Below, in pieces: positions 17,838 to 30,306 of a stretch of DNA of 64,000 nucleotides. The notes under the pieces were generated by a model that worked only from the letters and a program-made list of their open reading frames with translations, was not told the DNA's origin and ran no database searches. The stretch comes from JACKII01 sp963807085. Its GTDB lineage: Bacteria > Pseudomonadota > Alphaproteobacteria > Bin95. The position numbers were made by a program, and so were the translations under genes. Every line of letters starts with the position of its first letter. Positions within the stretch are counted from its first letter, which is position 1. The stretch is from contig CAWEBB010000026.1 of assembly GCA_963807085.1 (NCBI GenBank), forward strand, positions 1 through 64,000, given 5' to 3'.

Positions 17838-18041
17838 CTAACCGGCGGCCTGAGCGCGGCGGCGCTCGCTGATGATGGTCAGAAAGCGGGCGATATCCCG
17901 GCGCACTTCGCGCATCCGCGAGGTGCTTTCCAACTGGCCCGACGCCTTCTGAAAGCGCAGGTTGAAAGCTTCCCGCTGCAGTTGCGACAGATTTTCCTGG
18001 AGTTGGTCGTCAGACAAACTCCGCACGTCAGCAGATTTCAT
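17838..18041 (-). CDS. rpmC: 50S ribosomal protein L29
   Basis: A 67-residue two-helix protein at the tunnel exit, next to the trigger factor/SRP docking site. MKSADVRSLSDDQLQENLSQ and EVRRDIARFLTIISERR are family hallmarks. It is three nt after rplP. Confidence 0.96.
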   Translation of the reverse strand: MKSADVRSLSDDQLQENLSQLQREAFNLRFQKASGQLESTSRMREVRRDIARFLTIISERRRAQAAG

Positions 18042-18044
18042 GGC

Positions 18045-18605
18045 TTACTCGGCCTCCGCCACTTCTTCGTCAGCATCTTCTGCCTCATCGGCCTCGGCGG
18101 CCTCGTCAGCATCAACCATATCCTCTTCCGTGATCGGCGCGTCCAGATCCTCTTCCGGCATCATCTCATAGACGACCTCTTCGCGGATCGGCAGATAGGC
18201 CGGGCGGGTCACGAACTTCACCGGGATCGGCAGCTTGGCGGCCGCCAGTTCAAACGCTTCCCGTGCGACCTGTTCCGGCACGCCGTCAAGCTCGAACAGG
18301 ATCCGGCCCGGCTTTACCTTGGCAACCCAGAATTCCGGCGAGCCCTTACCCTTGCCCATGCGAACTTCGGCCGGCTTCGACGAGACCGGAACATCCGGGA
18401 ATATCCGGATCCAAACCTTGCCGATGCGGCGCATCCGCCGAGTCATCGCCCGGCGGGCCGCTTCGATTTGACGGGCGGTGATGCGCTCCGGCGCCATCGC
18501 CTTCAGGCCGTAGGACCCAAAGGCCAGATCGGTTCCGCTCTTCGCATTGCCGTGGATGCGGCCTTTATGCTGTTTGCGATACTTTGTTCTTTTGGGGCTC
18601 AGCAT
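18045..18605 (-). CDS. rplP: 50S ribosomal protein L16 with long acidic C-terminal extension
   Basis: L16 lies by the A-site tRNA and is needed for peptidyl transfer geometry. Residues 1-135 are a normal L16: MLSPKRTKYRKQHKGR, the GSYGLKAMAPERITARQIEA block, RIFPDVPVSSKPAEVRMGKG and KLPIPVKFVTR. About 50 further residues follow (YLPIREEVVYEMMPEEDL, then repeated D-A-D-E-A-type runs), ending VAEAE. Ordinary bacterial L16 ends near residue 137. The tail is in frame, not a read-through of another gene, since it stops three nt before rpmC. Confidence 0.97.
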   Translation of the reverse strand: MLSPKRTKYRKQHKGRIHGNAKSGTDLAFGSYGLKAMAPERITARQIEAARRAMTRRMRRIGKVWIRIFPDVPVSSKPAEVRMGKGKGSPEFWVAKVKPGRILFELDGVPEQVAREAFELAAAKLPIPVKFVTRPAYLPIREEVVYEMMPEEDLDAPITEEDMVDADEAAEADEAEDADEEVAEAE

Positions 18606-18625
18606 GTGCTTTCAGCCTTTCCCTA

Positions 18626-19393
18626 CTAATCCGCAGCGCCAGAGGGCCGGTTATCGCCGCCGCCCCGATTGCGGCCGCGGCGCGGACGGTCTTCCCGGTC
18701 CCGCCCGTCTGGCCGGCCCATGGCCTGCTGCTGTTCAGACACGCGCTTGTCCTGCGCCATCGGATCGTGTTCCAAGATCTCGCCCTTGAAGATCCACACC
18801 TTGATGCCGCAAACGCCATAGGTCGTGTGCGCCTCGGAGGTGGCATAGTCGATGTCGGCGCGCATGGTATGCAGCGGCACGCGGCCCTCGCGGTACCATT
18901 CGGTCCGTGCGATCTCGGCACCACCCAGACGGCCCGCGGCATTGATCCGGATGCCCAAGGCACCCAGGCGCATGGCCGATTGCACGGCCCGCTTCAGCGC
19001 GCGCCGGAAGGCGACGCGGCGCTCAAGCTGCTGCGCAATATTGTCGGCCACCAACTGCGCTTCGATCTCCGGCTTCCGAATTTCGACGATGTTCAGCGAC
19101 ACATCGTTGGCGGTCAGCTTCGACAGGTCCTGGCGCAGCTTTTCGATATCTGCACCCTTCTTGCCGATTATCACGCCGGGACGCGCGGAATGAATCGTGA
19201 CGCGGGCCCGTTTGGCGGGCCGTTCGATCACGATCTTCGAGACGCCGGCCTGCGGCAGCTTCCCGTTCAGGTATTTGCGGATCTTCACGTCTTCTTCGAG
19301 AAGGTCGGCATAGTCCCGGTCGGCGTACCAGCGGGAATCCCAGGTCCGGTTGATGCCGACCCGAAAGCCGATCGGATTGATCTTATGGCCCAT
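18626..19393 (-). CDS. rpsC: 30S ribosomal protein S3
   Basis: A 255-residue S3 at the mRNA entrance. The KH domain carries RPGVIIGKKGADIEKLRQDL, and the C-terminal domain has YGVCGIKVWIFKGEILEHDP. The final 40 residues are a disordered R/G/D-rich tail (RRGRNRGGGDN). Its ATG overlaps the rplV stop by one base. Confidence 0.98.
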   Translation of the reverse strand: MGHKINPIGFRVGINRTWDSRWYADRDYADLLEEDVKIRKYLNGKLPQAGVSKIVIERPAKRARVTIHSARPGVIIGKKGADIEKLRQDLSKLTANDVSLNIVEIRKPEIEAQLVADNIAQQLERRVAFRRALKRAVQSAMRLGALGIRINAAGRLGGAEIARTEWYREGRVPLHTMRADIDYATSEAHTTYGVCGIKVWIFKGEILEHDPMAQDKRVSEQQQAMGRPDGRDREDRPRRGRNRGGGDNRPSGAAD

Positions 19394-19776
19394 TAGTCTT
19401 CTTCCTCCGCCTCTTCACGCACGACGATGGTCAGGTGGCTGAACGGCTTCTGGATTTGGGCGCCACGGCCACGCGCGCGGGCGTGAAAGCGCTTCATCAC
19501 CAGGGCCTTGCCCACCGATGCTTCGGCCACCACCAGGCGGTCGACGTCGAGGTCGTGATTGTTTTCGGCGTTCGAAACCGCCGAAAGCAGCGTCTTGCGC
19601 ACGTCGTCCGCAATCCGCTTGTTCGAGAATCTCAGGGCGAGCAGCGCCTTTTCCGCAGGCATGCCGCGAATGCTGGCCGCGACCAGGTTCAGCTTTTGCG
19701 GGCTGATGCGCAGGTTGCGCATCACGGCCTTCGCCTCGTTGTCCGGCAGGGCGCGGACGGCGGATACTTTACCCAT
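19393..19776 (-). CDS. rplV: 50S ribosomal protein L22
   Basis: A 127-residue L22 whose loop lines the exit tunnel. Conserved RISPQKLNLVAASIRGM and the C-terminal KRFHARARGRGAQIQKPFSH loop are present. It ends in a short acidic tail (REEAEEED). Its start codon overlaps the rpsS stop. Confidence 0.97.
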   Translation of the reverse strand: MGKVSAVRALPDNEAKAVMRNLRISPQKLNLVAASIRGMPAEKALLALRFSNKRIADDVRKTLLSAVSNAENNHDLDVDRLVVAEASVGKALVMKRFHARARGRGAQIQKPFSHLTIVVREEAEEED

Positions 19777-20054
19777 TACCGCCTCCTCGCCTTTCTGTCG
19801 GCCTCGTGGCCATAATAGGTGCGGGTCGGCGCGAACTCGCCGAACTTGTGTCCGACCATCTGTTCGTTCACCGACACCGGAATGAACTTTTGCCCGTTGT
19901 AGACCCCGAAGGTCAGGCCAACGAACTGGGGAAGGATGGTGGAACGCCGCGACCAGGTTCTGATCACCTCATTCCGGCCCAACTCGCGCGCGACATCTGC
20001 CTTTTTCAGCAGATAGCCGTCAACGAACGGACCTTTCCATACGGAACGCGCCAT
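19776..20054 (-). CDS. rpsS: 30S ribosomal protein S19
   Basis: A 92-residue S19 of the 30S head. It starts MARSVWKGPFVDGYLLKKAD and has the conserved TWSRRSTILPQFVGLTFGVY and EFAPTRTYYGHEADRK blocks. Complete, 13 nt after rplB. Confidence 0.98.
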   Translation of the reverse strand: MARSVWKGPFVDGYLLKKADVARELGRNEVIRTWSRRSTILPQFVGLTFGVYNGQKFIPVSVNEQMVGHKFGEFAPTRTYYGHEADRKARRR

Positions 20055-20067
20055 AATCTTTTCAGCC

Positions 20068-20898
20068 CTATCGTTTGTGCCGCGAGCGGACGATCATCTT
20101 GCTCGACGGCTTTTTCGGCGAGCGGGTGCGATGGCCCTTGGTCGGTTGGCCCCACGGCGAAACCGGGTGGCGGCCGCCGGAGGTCCGACCTTCACCGCCG
20201 CCGTGCGGGTGATCCACCGGGTTCATGACCACGCCACGCACATGCGGACGACGGCCTTTCCAACGGTTGCGGCCCGCCTTGCCAAGGTCAGTGTTGCCGT
20301 GATCCGGGTTCGACACCGCGCCGATCGTCGCCGCACATTCCTGCGGAACGTTGCGCATCTCGCCGGACGACAGACGCAGCAGCGCCAGCCCTGCATCGCG
20401 CCCGACCAACTGGGCATAGGTGCCGGCAGAGCGTGCGATCTGACCGCCCTTCCCCACCTTCAGCTCGATGTTGTGAATGATCGTTCCGACCGGGATACGG
20501 CGGAGCGGCAACGAATTTCCCGGTTTGATGTCCGAGCCGTAGCCGGACTGCACCGTCGCGCCCACGGCCAAGCGCTGCGGCGCCAGGATATAGGACTGCT
20601 CGCCGTCTTCGTAGCGGATCAGCGCGATGAAAGCCGTCCGGTTCGGATCGTATTCAATCCGCTCGACCGTCGCCTCCATCCCGGTTTTCGCGCGCTTGAA
20701 ATCGACCTTGCGGTAGCGGCGCTTGTGCCCGCCGCCACGCCAGAATGACGTGGTGTGCCCGTGATGGTTGCGGCCGCCGGATTTGGTCAGTCCCTCAGTC
20801 AATGTCTTGACGGGGCGTCCTTTGTACAACTCCGAACGGTCGACGAGGACCAGGCCGCGTTGGCCTGGCGTCATCGGTTTATATTGTTTCAGTGCCAT
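20068..20898 (-). CDS. rplB: 50S ribosomal protein L2
   Basis: A 276-residue L2, needed for subunit joining and peptidyl transferase assembly. It has the KPMTPGQRGLVLVDRSELYK start, the central IKPGNSLPLRRIPVGTIIHN stretch and the conserved HPHGGGEGRTSGGRHPVSPW loop with the functionally important histidine. Complete, normal length. Confidence 0.99.
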   Translation of the reverse strand: MALKQYKPMTPGQRGLVLVDRSELYKGRPVKTLTEGLTKSGGRNHHGHTTSFWRGGGHKRRYRKVDFKRAKTGMEATVERIEYDPNRTAFIALIRYEDGEQSYILAPQRLAVGATVQSGYGSDIKPGNSLPLRRIPVGTIIHNIELKVGKGGQIARSAGTYAQLVGRDAGLALLRLSSGEMRNVPQECAATIGAVSNPDHGNTDLGKAGRNRWKGRRPHVRGVVMNPVDHPHGGGEGRTSGGRHPVSPWGQPTKGHRTRSPKKPSSKMIVRSRHKR

Positions 20899-20922
20899 TG
20901 CTATAGCGTTCCCAAACCCGGC

Positions 20923-21264
20923 TTAGCGTGCCGAAATGCCGGTGGTGACGTCGATGGATTCGCCCTCGGCGAGCGTAATCACCGCTTTTTTCCACTCGGG
21001 CCGGCGTCCCATAACGCCACGGAAGCGTTTGACCTTACCGTCCATGCGCACCGTGGTTACCTTCGTCACCTTGACCTTGAACAGATGTTCGACAGCGGCG
21101 GCAATCGCCGGTTTCGTGGCGTCGACCGCGACCTTGAACGTCACCTGATTATGCTCGCTGATCAGCGTCGCTTTCTCGGTGATATGCGGCGCGCGAATGA
21201 TGCGCAGCATCTCCCCTTCACTCGGCGCAGGCGCGGCGGGCCGGATACGGCGGGCGCGGCTCAT
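20923..21264 (-). CDS. rplW: 50S ribosomal protein L23
   Basis: L23 forms the trigger factor and SRP docking site. The core begins MLRIIRAPHITEKATLISEH and ends with GRRPEWKKAVITLAEGESID. The frame starts 18 codons earlier at 21264 (MSRARRIRPAAPAP), overlapping the rplD stop as ATGA. I keep the longer start because of that overlap, but the shorter one is possible. Confidence 0.96.
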   Translation of the reverse strand: MSRARRIRPAAPAPSEGEMLRIIRAPHITEKATLISEHNQVTFKVAVDATKPAIAAAVEHLFKVKVTKVTTVRMDGKVKRFRGVMGRRPEWKKAVITLAEGESIDVTTGISAR

Positions 21265-21881
21265 CCTAAACGCTCCTGTAGGTGTTCGACCGCTTCACGG
21301 GTCATGACCAGACTCTCACGGCGCAGAATGTCATAGACGTTCGCGCCTTGCTGCGGCAGCACGTCGATCCCGATCAGATTGGACGCCGCCTTGCGCATGC
21401 CTTCATTCACTTCCGCACCCGAGACGAACAGAGCCGACTTGATGCCGAGCGCTCCGAGTTTCGCCTTCAGATCCTTGGTCTTCGCGGACCCGCCGTCGAT
21501 ATTTTCCAGCACGATCAACTGGCCCGCCTGAGCCTTGGCGGACAGCGCGGAGCGCATGCCCATGGCGCGGATCTTCTTTGGCAGCGAATAGCCATGGTCG
21601 CGCACCCGCGGGCCGTGGGCGACGCCGCCGCCCCGGAAGATCGGCGCGTTCTTCGAGCCGTGCCGCGCCCGGCCGGAACCCTTCTGCCGGCCCCAGCGGG
21701 TCTTCGTGACGTTGATCTCGCTACGCTCTTTGACCTTATGGGTTCCGGCCCGGCGCTTGGCCAATTGCCAGGTTACCACCCGGTGGAGAATGTCGGAGCG
21801 CACCTCGGCGCCGAACACACGGTCGCTAACTTCGAGCGTACCGACGTCCGCATTCTCCCAATTTTTTATCTTCAGTTCCAT
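21261..21881 (-). CDS. rplD: 50S ribosomal protein L4
   Basis: A 206-residue L4, a tunnel-wall protein that in some bacteria also represses the S10 operon. Diagnostic stretches are RAGTHKVKERSEINVTKTRW, the tunnel loop GSGRARHGSKNAPIFRGGG and HGPRVRDHGYSLPKKIR. Complete. Confidence 0.98.
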   Translation of the reverse strand: MELKIKNWENADVGTLEVSDRVFGAEVRSDILHRVVTWQLAKRRAGTHKVKERSEINVTKTRWGRQKGSGRARHGSKNAPIFRGGGVAHGPRVRDHGYSLPKKIRAMGMRSALSAKAQAGQLIVLENIDGGSAKTKDLKAKLGALGIKSALFVSGAEVNEGMRKAASNLIGIDVLPQQGANVYDILRRESLVMTREAVEHLQERLG

Positions 21882-21887
21882 CGGAGC

Positions 21888-22637
21888 TTACTCTTCGCTC
21901 TCGGCTTCGGTGGCGGGAGCTTCTTCGACCGGCGCCTCATCTGCCTGCCCAACATCCGCCCGCACTGCGGCCGGGAACGGAACACCCTCCGGCAGGGACC
22001 GTTTCAGTGCATCACTGATGAGCACATAGCCGCCCTTTGCGCCGGGGATCGCTCCCTTGACCAGGATCACGCCCTTTTCAACGTCCGTGCCGACCACTTG
22101 CAGATTCTGGATGGTCACACGCTCGTCGCCCATGTGGCCGGCCATCTTCTTGCCCTTGAACACCTTGCCGGGATCCTGGCATTGGCCAGTGGAGCCGTGC
22201 GACCGGTGCGAAACCGAAACGCCGTGGCTGGCGCGCAGCCCGGAGAAACCATGTCGCTTCATCGCGCCAGCAAAGCCCTTGCCCTTGGACGTTCCGACCA
22301 GGTCGACAAACTGTCCGGGCACAAAGTGATCGGCAAAAATTTCGGCGCCTACATCGATGAACGCGTCTTCCGGAATCCGGAACTCCGCCACCTTCTGCGG
22401 CGGTTCGACGTTGCGCTTGCCATAAGCGGTGCGATTGGCCTTCGACACACGCTTGGTCTTGGCCAGGCCGACGCCGATCTGCATGGCGCTATAGCCGTCG
22501 CGCTCCGCCGTCCGGTGGCCGACGACCCGGCACTGGTCCAGTTTCAGGACGGTGACCGGAATATGCCGGCCGCCCTCGCCGAAGACCCGGCTCATGCCCA
22601 GTTTGGTCGCAATAATGCCAGTACGGGTCGGGGTCAT
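21888..22637 (-). CDS. rplC: 50S ribosomal protein L3
   Basis: A 249-residue L3 reaching into the peptidyl transferase centre. The Q-containing loop SHGSTGQCQDPGKVFKGKKM (methylated on Gln in many bacteria) is present, along with RTGIIATKLGMSRVF at the start. The last 30 residues are a proline/alanine-rich acidic tail (VEEAPATEAESEE) not usual for L3. The start overlaps the rpsJ stop as ATGA. Confidence 0.97.
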   Translation of the reverse strand: MTPTRTGIIATKLGMSRVFGEGGRHIPVTVLKLDQCRVVGHRTAERDGYSAMQIGVGLAKTKRVSKANRTAYGKRNVEPPQKVAEFRIPEDAFIDVGAEIFADHFVPGQFVDLVGTSKGKGFAGAMKRHGFSGLRASHGVSVSHRSHGSTGQCQDPGKVFKGKKMAGHMGDERVTIQNLQVVGTDVEKGVILVKGAIPGAKGGYVLISDALKRSLPEGVPFPAAVRADVGQADEAPVEEAPATEAESEE

Positions 22638-22942
22638 ACCTTGATCTCCACATCCACGCCGGAAGCCAGGTCCAATTTCATGAGCGCGTCGACCGTCTGC
22701 GGCGTCGGGTCGACGATATCCAGCACCCGGCGATGAGTACGGACCTCGAACTGGTCACGGCTCTTCTTGTCGATATGCGGCCCGCGCAGCACAGTGTATT
22801 TCTGGATCCGGGTCGGCAGCGGAATCGGTCCCCGGACCGCCGCGCCGGTGCGTTTGGCGGTGGAGACGATCTCGCTCGTCGACTGGTCGAGGATCCGGTG
22901 ATCGAACGCCTTCAACCGGATCCTGATATTTTGATGATCCAT
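22634..22942 (-). CDS. rpsJ: 30S ribosomal protein S10
   Basis: A 102-residue S10, also the NusE partner in transcription antitermination. It has NIRIRLKAFDHRILDQSTSE, the GPIPLPTRIQKYTVLRGPH loop and the C-terminal VDALMKLDLASGVDVEIKV. Complete, 42 nt after tuf. Confidence 0.98.
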   Translation of the reverse strand: MDHQNIRIRLKAFDHRILDQSTSEIVSTAKRTGAAVRGPIPLPTRIQKYTVLRGPHIDKKSRDQFEVRTHRRVLDIVDPTPQTVDALMKLDLASGVDVEIKV

Positions 22943-22984
22943 CGTCTCTTCTTCCCGTAAGCCCGGGCCTTACCGTAGTGTCAG

Positions 22985-24175
22985 TTACTCAATAATGTTC
23001 GCGACGACGCCGGCGCCGACGGTGCGGCCGCCTTCGCGGATGGCAAAGCGCAGGCCTTCGTCCATCGCGATCGGCGCGATCAGGTTCACCGTCATCGCGA
23101 TGTTGTCGCCCGGCATCACCATCTCCGTGCCTTCCGGCAACTCAACCGTCCCCGTCACGTCCGTCGTGCGGAAGTAAAACTGCGGCCGGTAGTTCGAGAA
23201 AAACGGCGTGTGACGACCGCCTTCCTCTTTCGTCAGCACGTAGCATTCGCACTTGAACTTGGTGTGCGGCGTGATCGAGCCGGGCTTGGCCAGCACCTGG
23301 CCGCGCTCCACGTCCTCGCGCCCGATGCCGCGCAACAGGCAGCCCACATTGTCGCCCGCCTGGCCCTGATCCAAGAGCTTGCGGAACATCTCGACGCCCG
23401 TCACCGTCGTCTTGCGCGTGTCGCGGATGCCGACGATCTCGACCTCCTCGTTCACCTTCACCACGCCCTGCTCGACCCGGCCCGTCACCACCGTGCCCCG
23501 ACCCGAAATCGAGAACACGTCCTCGATCGGCATCAGGAACGGACGGTCCACCGGGCGATCCGGCTGCGGAATGTAGTCGTCCACCGCCTTCATCAGCTCC
23601 AGAATGGCGTCGTGGCCGATCTCCGGCGTCTTGTCTTCGAGCGCCGCCAGCGCCGAGCCCTTCACGATCGGAATGTCGTCGCCCGGAAAGTCATAGGACG
23701 ACAGCAGCTCGCGCACCTCGAGCTCCACCAGCTCCAGCAGTTCCTCGTCGTCCACCTGGTCGACCTTGTTCAGGAACACCACCAGCGCCGGCACGCCCAC
23801 CTGACGCGCCAGCAGAATGTGCTCGCGCGTCTGCGGCATCGGGCCGTCGGCCGCCGAGACCACCAGAATGGCGCCATCCATCTGCGCCGCACCCGTGATC
23901 ATGTTCTTCACATAGTCGGCATGGCCGGGGCAATCCACATGCGCGTAGTGACGGTTCTCGGTCTCGTATTCCACATGCGCGGTCGAGATCGTGATGCCGC
24001 GCGCCTTCTCTTCCGGCGCCCGGTCGATGCTGTCATACGCCTGAAACTCGGCGCCGCCGGTTTCCGCCAGCACCTTCGTAATCGCCGCCGTCAACGACGT
24101 CTTGCCATGATCGACATGGCCAATCGTCCCGATGTTGCAGTGCGGCTTATTACGCTCGAACTTTGCCTTCGCCAT
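22985..24175 (-). CDS. tuf: Elongation factor Tu
   Basis: A 396-residue GTPase that delivers aminoacyl-tRNA. G1 is GHVDHGKT, the switch I threonine is in RGITIST, G3 is DCPGHADY, and G4 is NKVDQVDD. The three-domain length is normal and it ends GAGVVANIIE. It follows fusA and precedes rpsJ, bridging the str and S10 clusters. Only one tuf copy is in this window. Confidence 0.99.
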   Translation of the reverse strand: MAKAKFERNKPHCNIGTIGHVDHGKTSLTAAITKVLAETGGAEFQAYDSIDRAPEEKARGITISTAHVEYETENRHYAHVDCPGHADYVKNMITGAAQMDGAILVVSAADGPMPQTREHILLARQVGVPALVVFLNKVDQVDDEELLELVELEVRELLSSYDFPGDDIPIVKGSALAALEDKTPEIGHDAILELMKAVDDYIPQPDRPVDRPFLMPIEDVFSISGRGTVVTGRVEQGVVKVNEEVEIVGIRDTRKTTVTGVEMFRKLLDQGQAGDNVGCLLRGIGREDVERGQVLAKPGSITPHTKFKCECYVLTKEEGGRHTPFFSNYRPQFYFRTTDVTGTVELPEGTEMVMPGDNIAMTVNLIAPIAMDEGLRFAIREGGRTVGAGVVANIIE

Positions 24176-24204
24176 CTGTATTCACTCCAAGCGCGATGTT
24201 TCGG

Positions 24205-26286
<2,082 letters not shown>

Positions 26287-26308
26287 AACTTTCAGGCCCT
26301 CTTCAGAA

Positions 26309-26779
26309 TTACCAGCGGTAGTGCGAGAATGCGCGGTTGGCCTCGGCCATCCGGTGCGTGTCTTCCCGCCGTTTCACCGCGCCCCCGCGATTATTCATCG
26401 CGTCCGTCAACTCGCCGGCCAGCCGATCCTGCATCGTCTTTTCCGGGCGTGAGCGTGCTGCCGAAATCAGCCAGCGGATGGCCAGCGCCTGTGCGCGCTC
26501 CGCCCGCACCTCGACCGGAACCTGATATGTCGCGCCGCCGACACGGCGCGAGCGCACCTCAAGGTTCGGGCGAATGTTGTCGAGCGCGGTGTGGAACACC
26601 TGGGGGCCATCCATGCCGCCACGCTGTTCGGCCGTGCCCAAAGCCCCATAGAAAATCTTTTCGGCGACGGCTTTTTTGCCCTCGACCATCATGCAATTGA
26701 TGAACTTGGTGATCGTCTGATCGCCATATTGCGGATCAGGCAAAATCTCGCGTTTTTCAGCAGCGCGGCGGCGTGACAT
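26309..26779 (-). CDS. rpsG: 30S ribosomal protein S7
   Basis: A 156-residue S7, primary binder of the 3' major domain of 16S rRNA. It begins MSRRRAAEKREILPDPQYGD and includes VRSRRVGGATYQVPVEV and the C-terminal KRREDTHRMAEANRAFSHYRW. Complete, 18 nt after rpsL. Confidence 0.99.
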   Translation of the reverse strand: MSRRRAAEKREILPDPQYGDQTITKFINCMMVEGKKAVAEKIFYGALGTAEQRGGMDGPQVFHTALDNIRPNLEVRSRRVGGATYQVPVEVRAERAQALAIRWLISAARSRPEKTMQDRLAGELTDAMNNRGGAVKRREDTHRMAEANRAFSHYRW

Positions 26780-26797
26780 GACTTGGCTCCACTCGCC

Positions 26798-27169
26798 TTA
26801 TTTCGGACGCTTCGCGCCATATTTCGAACGGCGCTGGCGGCGGTTGGCGACACCTTGGGTATCGAGGACGCCGCGCACGGTGTGATAACGAACACCCGGC
26901 AAATCCTTCACGCGGCCGCCGCGGATCAGCACCACCGAGTGCTCCTGCAGGTTATGGCCTTCGCCCGGGATATAGCTGCTGACCTCATAGCCGTTGGTCA
27001 GGCGAACACGCGCGACCTTCCGAAGCGCCGAGTTCGGCTTCTTCGGTGTCGTCGTATAGACGCGCGTGCACACACCCCGCCGCTGCGGGCAGGCTTCCAG
27101 AGCTGGCACCTTGTTTCGTGCCTTTTGCAGGACCCGCGGATTGCGGATCAACTGATTGATGGTGGGCAT
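26798..27169 (-). CDS. rpsL: 30S ribosomal protein S12
   Basis: A 123-residue S12 of the decoding centre. It begins MPTINQLIRNPRVLQ and has PKKPNSALRKVARVRLTNG and PGVRYHTVRGVLDTQGV. The lysines of the two accuracy loops are the normal streptomycin-sensitive ones. It is the first gene of the str operon here. The usual upstream neighbours rpoB and rpoC are absent; an ABC transporter operon lies there instead. Confidence 0.99.
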   Translation of the reverse strand: MPTINQLIRNPRVLQKARNKVPALEACPQRRGVCTRVYTTTPKKPNSALRKVARVRLTNGYEVSSYIPGEGHNLQEHSVVLIRGGRVKDLPGVRYHTVRGVLDTQGVANRRQRRSKYGAKRPK

Positions 27170-27318
27170 TCTCTATATCGCCTCGTAGCCAATCACGTCA
27201 GTCGCCAATTCGAACTCACGTAGCGGCCCCAATGGAGCCATTGTCATTCCCGCGGCCCCTTTGGAGCCATTTTCCTTCTCGACGGTAAGCCGGCGCAGGT
27301 CCGAACCTGGAAGCCGCC

Positions 27319-27347
27319 TTGCCCGTTTCACCCTTGCCCGTTTCACA
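27319..27347. repeat. Tandem 15-base duplication in the str leader
   Basis: CTTGCCCGTTTCAC occurs at 27319-27332 and again at 27334-27347, a period of 15 bases. Confidence 0.85.
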
Positions 27348-27512
27348 ATGCAAACATGGCGGTTGCCGTTACCGGCGTCCGCCAAGGCTCTGTGGGACGT
27401 GGGGTTTTCGTCCGGTCGCCGGTGCTGCGCTATCGGGTGCAGCGGTCGATGATCGGAAGACGCAGCGTATAGGCAAAGCCTACTGCCAAACGCCCTGTGT
27501 CGAGAGGGCCGT

Positions 27513-27541
27513 GGATTACTCTTCTCCCCCGCTCGCGTCAA
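27513..27541 (-). promoter_or_regulatory. Candidate sigma70 promoter for the str operon
   Basis: On the minus strand TTGACG (27541-27536) and TAATCC (27518-27513) are separated by 17 nt. The -35 is good and the -10 weak. It is the best match in the intergenic region and would give a leader of about 335 nt before rpsL. Confidence 0.4.
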
Positions 27542-27615
27542 CACCCAATCGGAAGAAATACGCCGCGCCCCCGGTTGTCGCTTCGGTCTTGGGTCGGTTT
27601 TTGCTTATGGCGCGA

Positions 27616-29273
<1,658 letters not shown>

Positions 29274-29277
<4 letters not shown>

Positions 29278-30304
29278 AGGCCCAATTTCCTGGGATCGAA
29301 CGCGTCACGTACTGCTTCGCCGACGAATACCAGCAGGGTCAGCAGCACGGCGATGGTGACGAAAGCCGGTCAGGCCCAGCCAGGGCGCCTGGAGGTTGGC
29401 TTTGCCCTGGGCCAGCAACTCGCCCAGCGAGGGCGAGCCGGGCGGCAGGCCGAAGCCCAGAAAATCCAGGCCGTAAGGCTGGTGATGCCGCCAGCAAGGA
29501 GAACGGCAGAAAGGTGAGGGTGGCCACCATGGCATTGGGCAGCACGTGCCGGAAAATGATGGTGCAGGTCTCGCACACCCAGCGCCCGCGCGGCCCGGAC
29601 ATAGTCGAAATTGCGGGCACGCAGGAATTCCGCCCGCACCACGTCCACCAAGCCCCATCCAGCCGAACAGCAGCATGATGCCCAGAATGCTACCAAAAAC
29701 CCGGTTGCACGATCACGCTCGCCAGGATGATCAGCAGTAAAAAGGGTCGGCAGGCTCGCCCAAATCTCGATGAACCGCTGCCCCAGCAGGTCGAACCAGC
29801 CGCCGTAGAAGCCTTGCAACGCTCCGGCGCCCACGCCGACCAGGGAGCTCAACGCGGTCAGGGTCAGACCGAAAATGACCGAAATCCGGAAGCCGTAAAT
29901 AAGGTTGGCGACCACATCCCGGCCCTGGTCGTCGGTGCCGAGCCAATGTCGGCGCCGGGCGGCGACGGCGCGGGCTCTGTCAAGTCGCACTTGACGGTGG
30001 AATAGCTGTAGGGAACGGGCGGCCAGAGCATCCAGCCCTTCTCGGCGATCCTTTCCCCGCACATAAGGGTCACGGTAGTCGGCCTCGGTCAGGAACTCGC
30101 CGCCGAATTCCGTTTCCGGATAGCCTTCAAAGATCGGCAAATAGGCTGCGCCATCATACCAGACCAGCCCGGTTTGTCGTTCGACAGAAACTCGGCGAGC
30201 AGGCTGAGGCCGAACAGGAAGACGAACAGCCAAAACGACCAATAGCCTCGCCGGTTCGCCTTGAAGTTGGCGAGCCGCCGCGCGGTCAGGGGAGACAGCG
30301 CCAC
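29274..30304 (-). CDS. yejE: Peptide ABC transporter permease (YejE-like), heavily frameshifted
   Basis: Inner-membrane permease of the same system. The GTG start at 30304 gives MALSPLTARRLANFKANRRG and the first transmembrane helix. Later pieces in different frames include EFGGEFLTEADYRDPYVR, GTDDQGRDVVANLIYGFRI, RARNFDYVRAARALGV and, at the end, GEAVRDAFDPRKLGL. About ten single-base insertions or deletions (near 30169, 30057, 29947, 29739, 29697, 29650, 29564, 29488, 29470 and 29363) separate them. Between indels the sequence is well conserved and has no separate stop codons, arguing for sequence error over old decay. Confidence 0.8.
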
Positions 30305-30306
30305 GC

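Larger units (their letters stand above)
27170..27615 (-). promoter_or_regulatory. Leader/intergenic region between yejF and rpsL
   Basis: This 446-base stretch separates the yej operon from the str operon. It holds a candidate promoter (27513-27541) and a tandem duplication of a 14-15-base unit (27319-27347). A 123-codon open frame on the minus strand (27173-27544) has arginine/proline-rich, low-complexity content with no family resemblance, so I do not call it a gene. I see no tRNA. With the promoter below, the rpsL leader would exceed 300 nt. Confidence 0.5.

Noticed and set aside
27173..27544. 123-codon minus-strand frame in the rpsL leader
   Set aside because: R/P-rich, no RBS of note, no recognisable domain, and it covers a tandem repeat and a promoter candidate.
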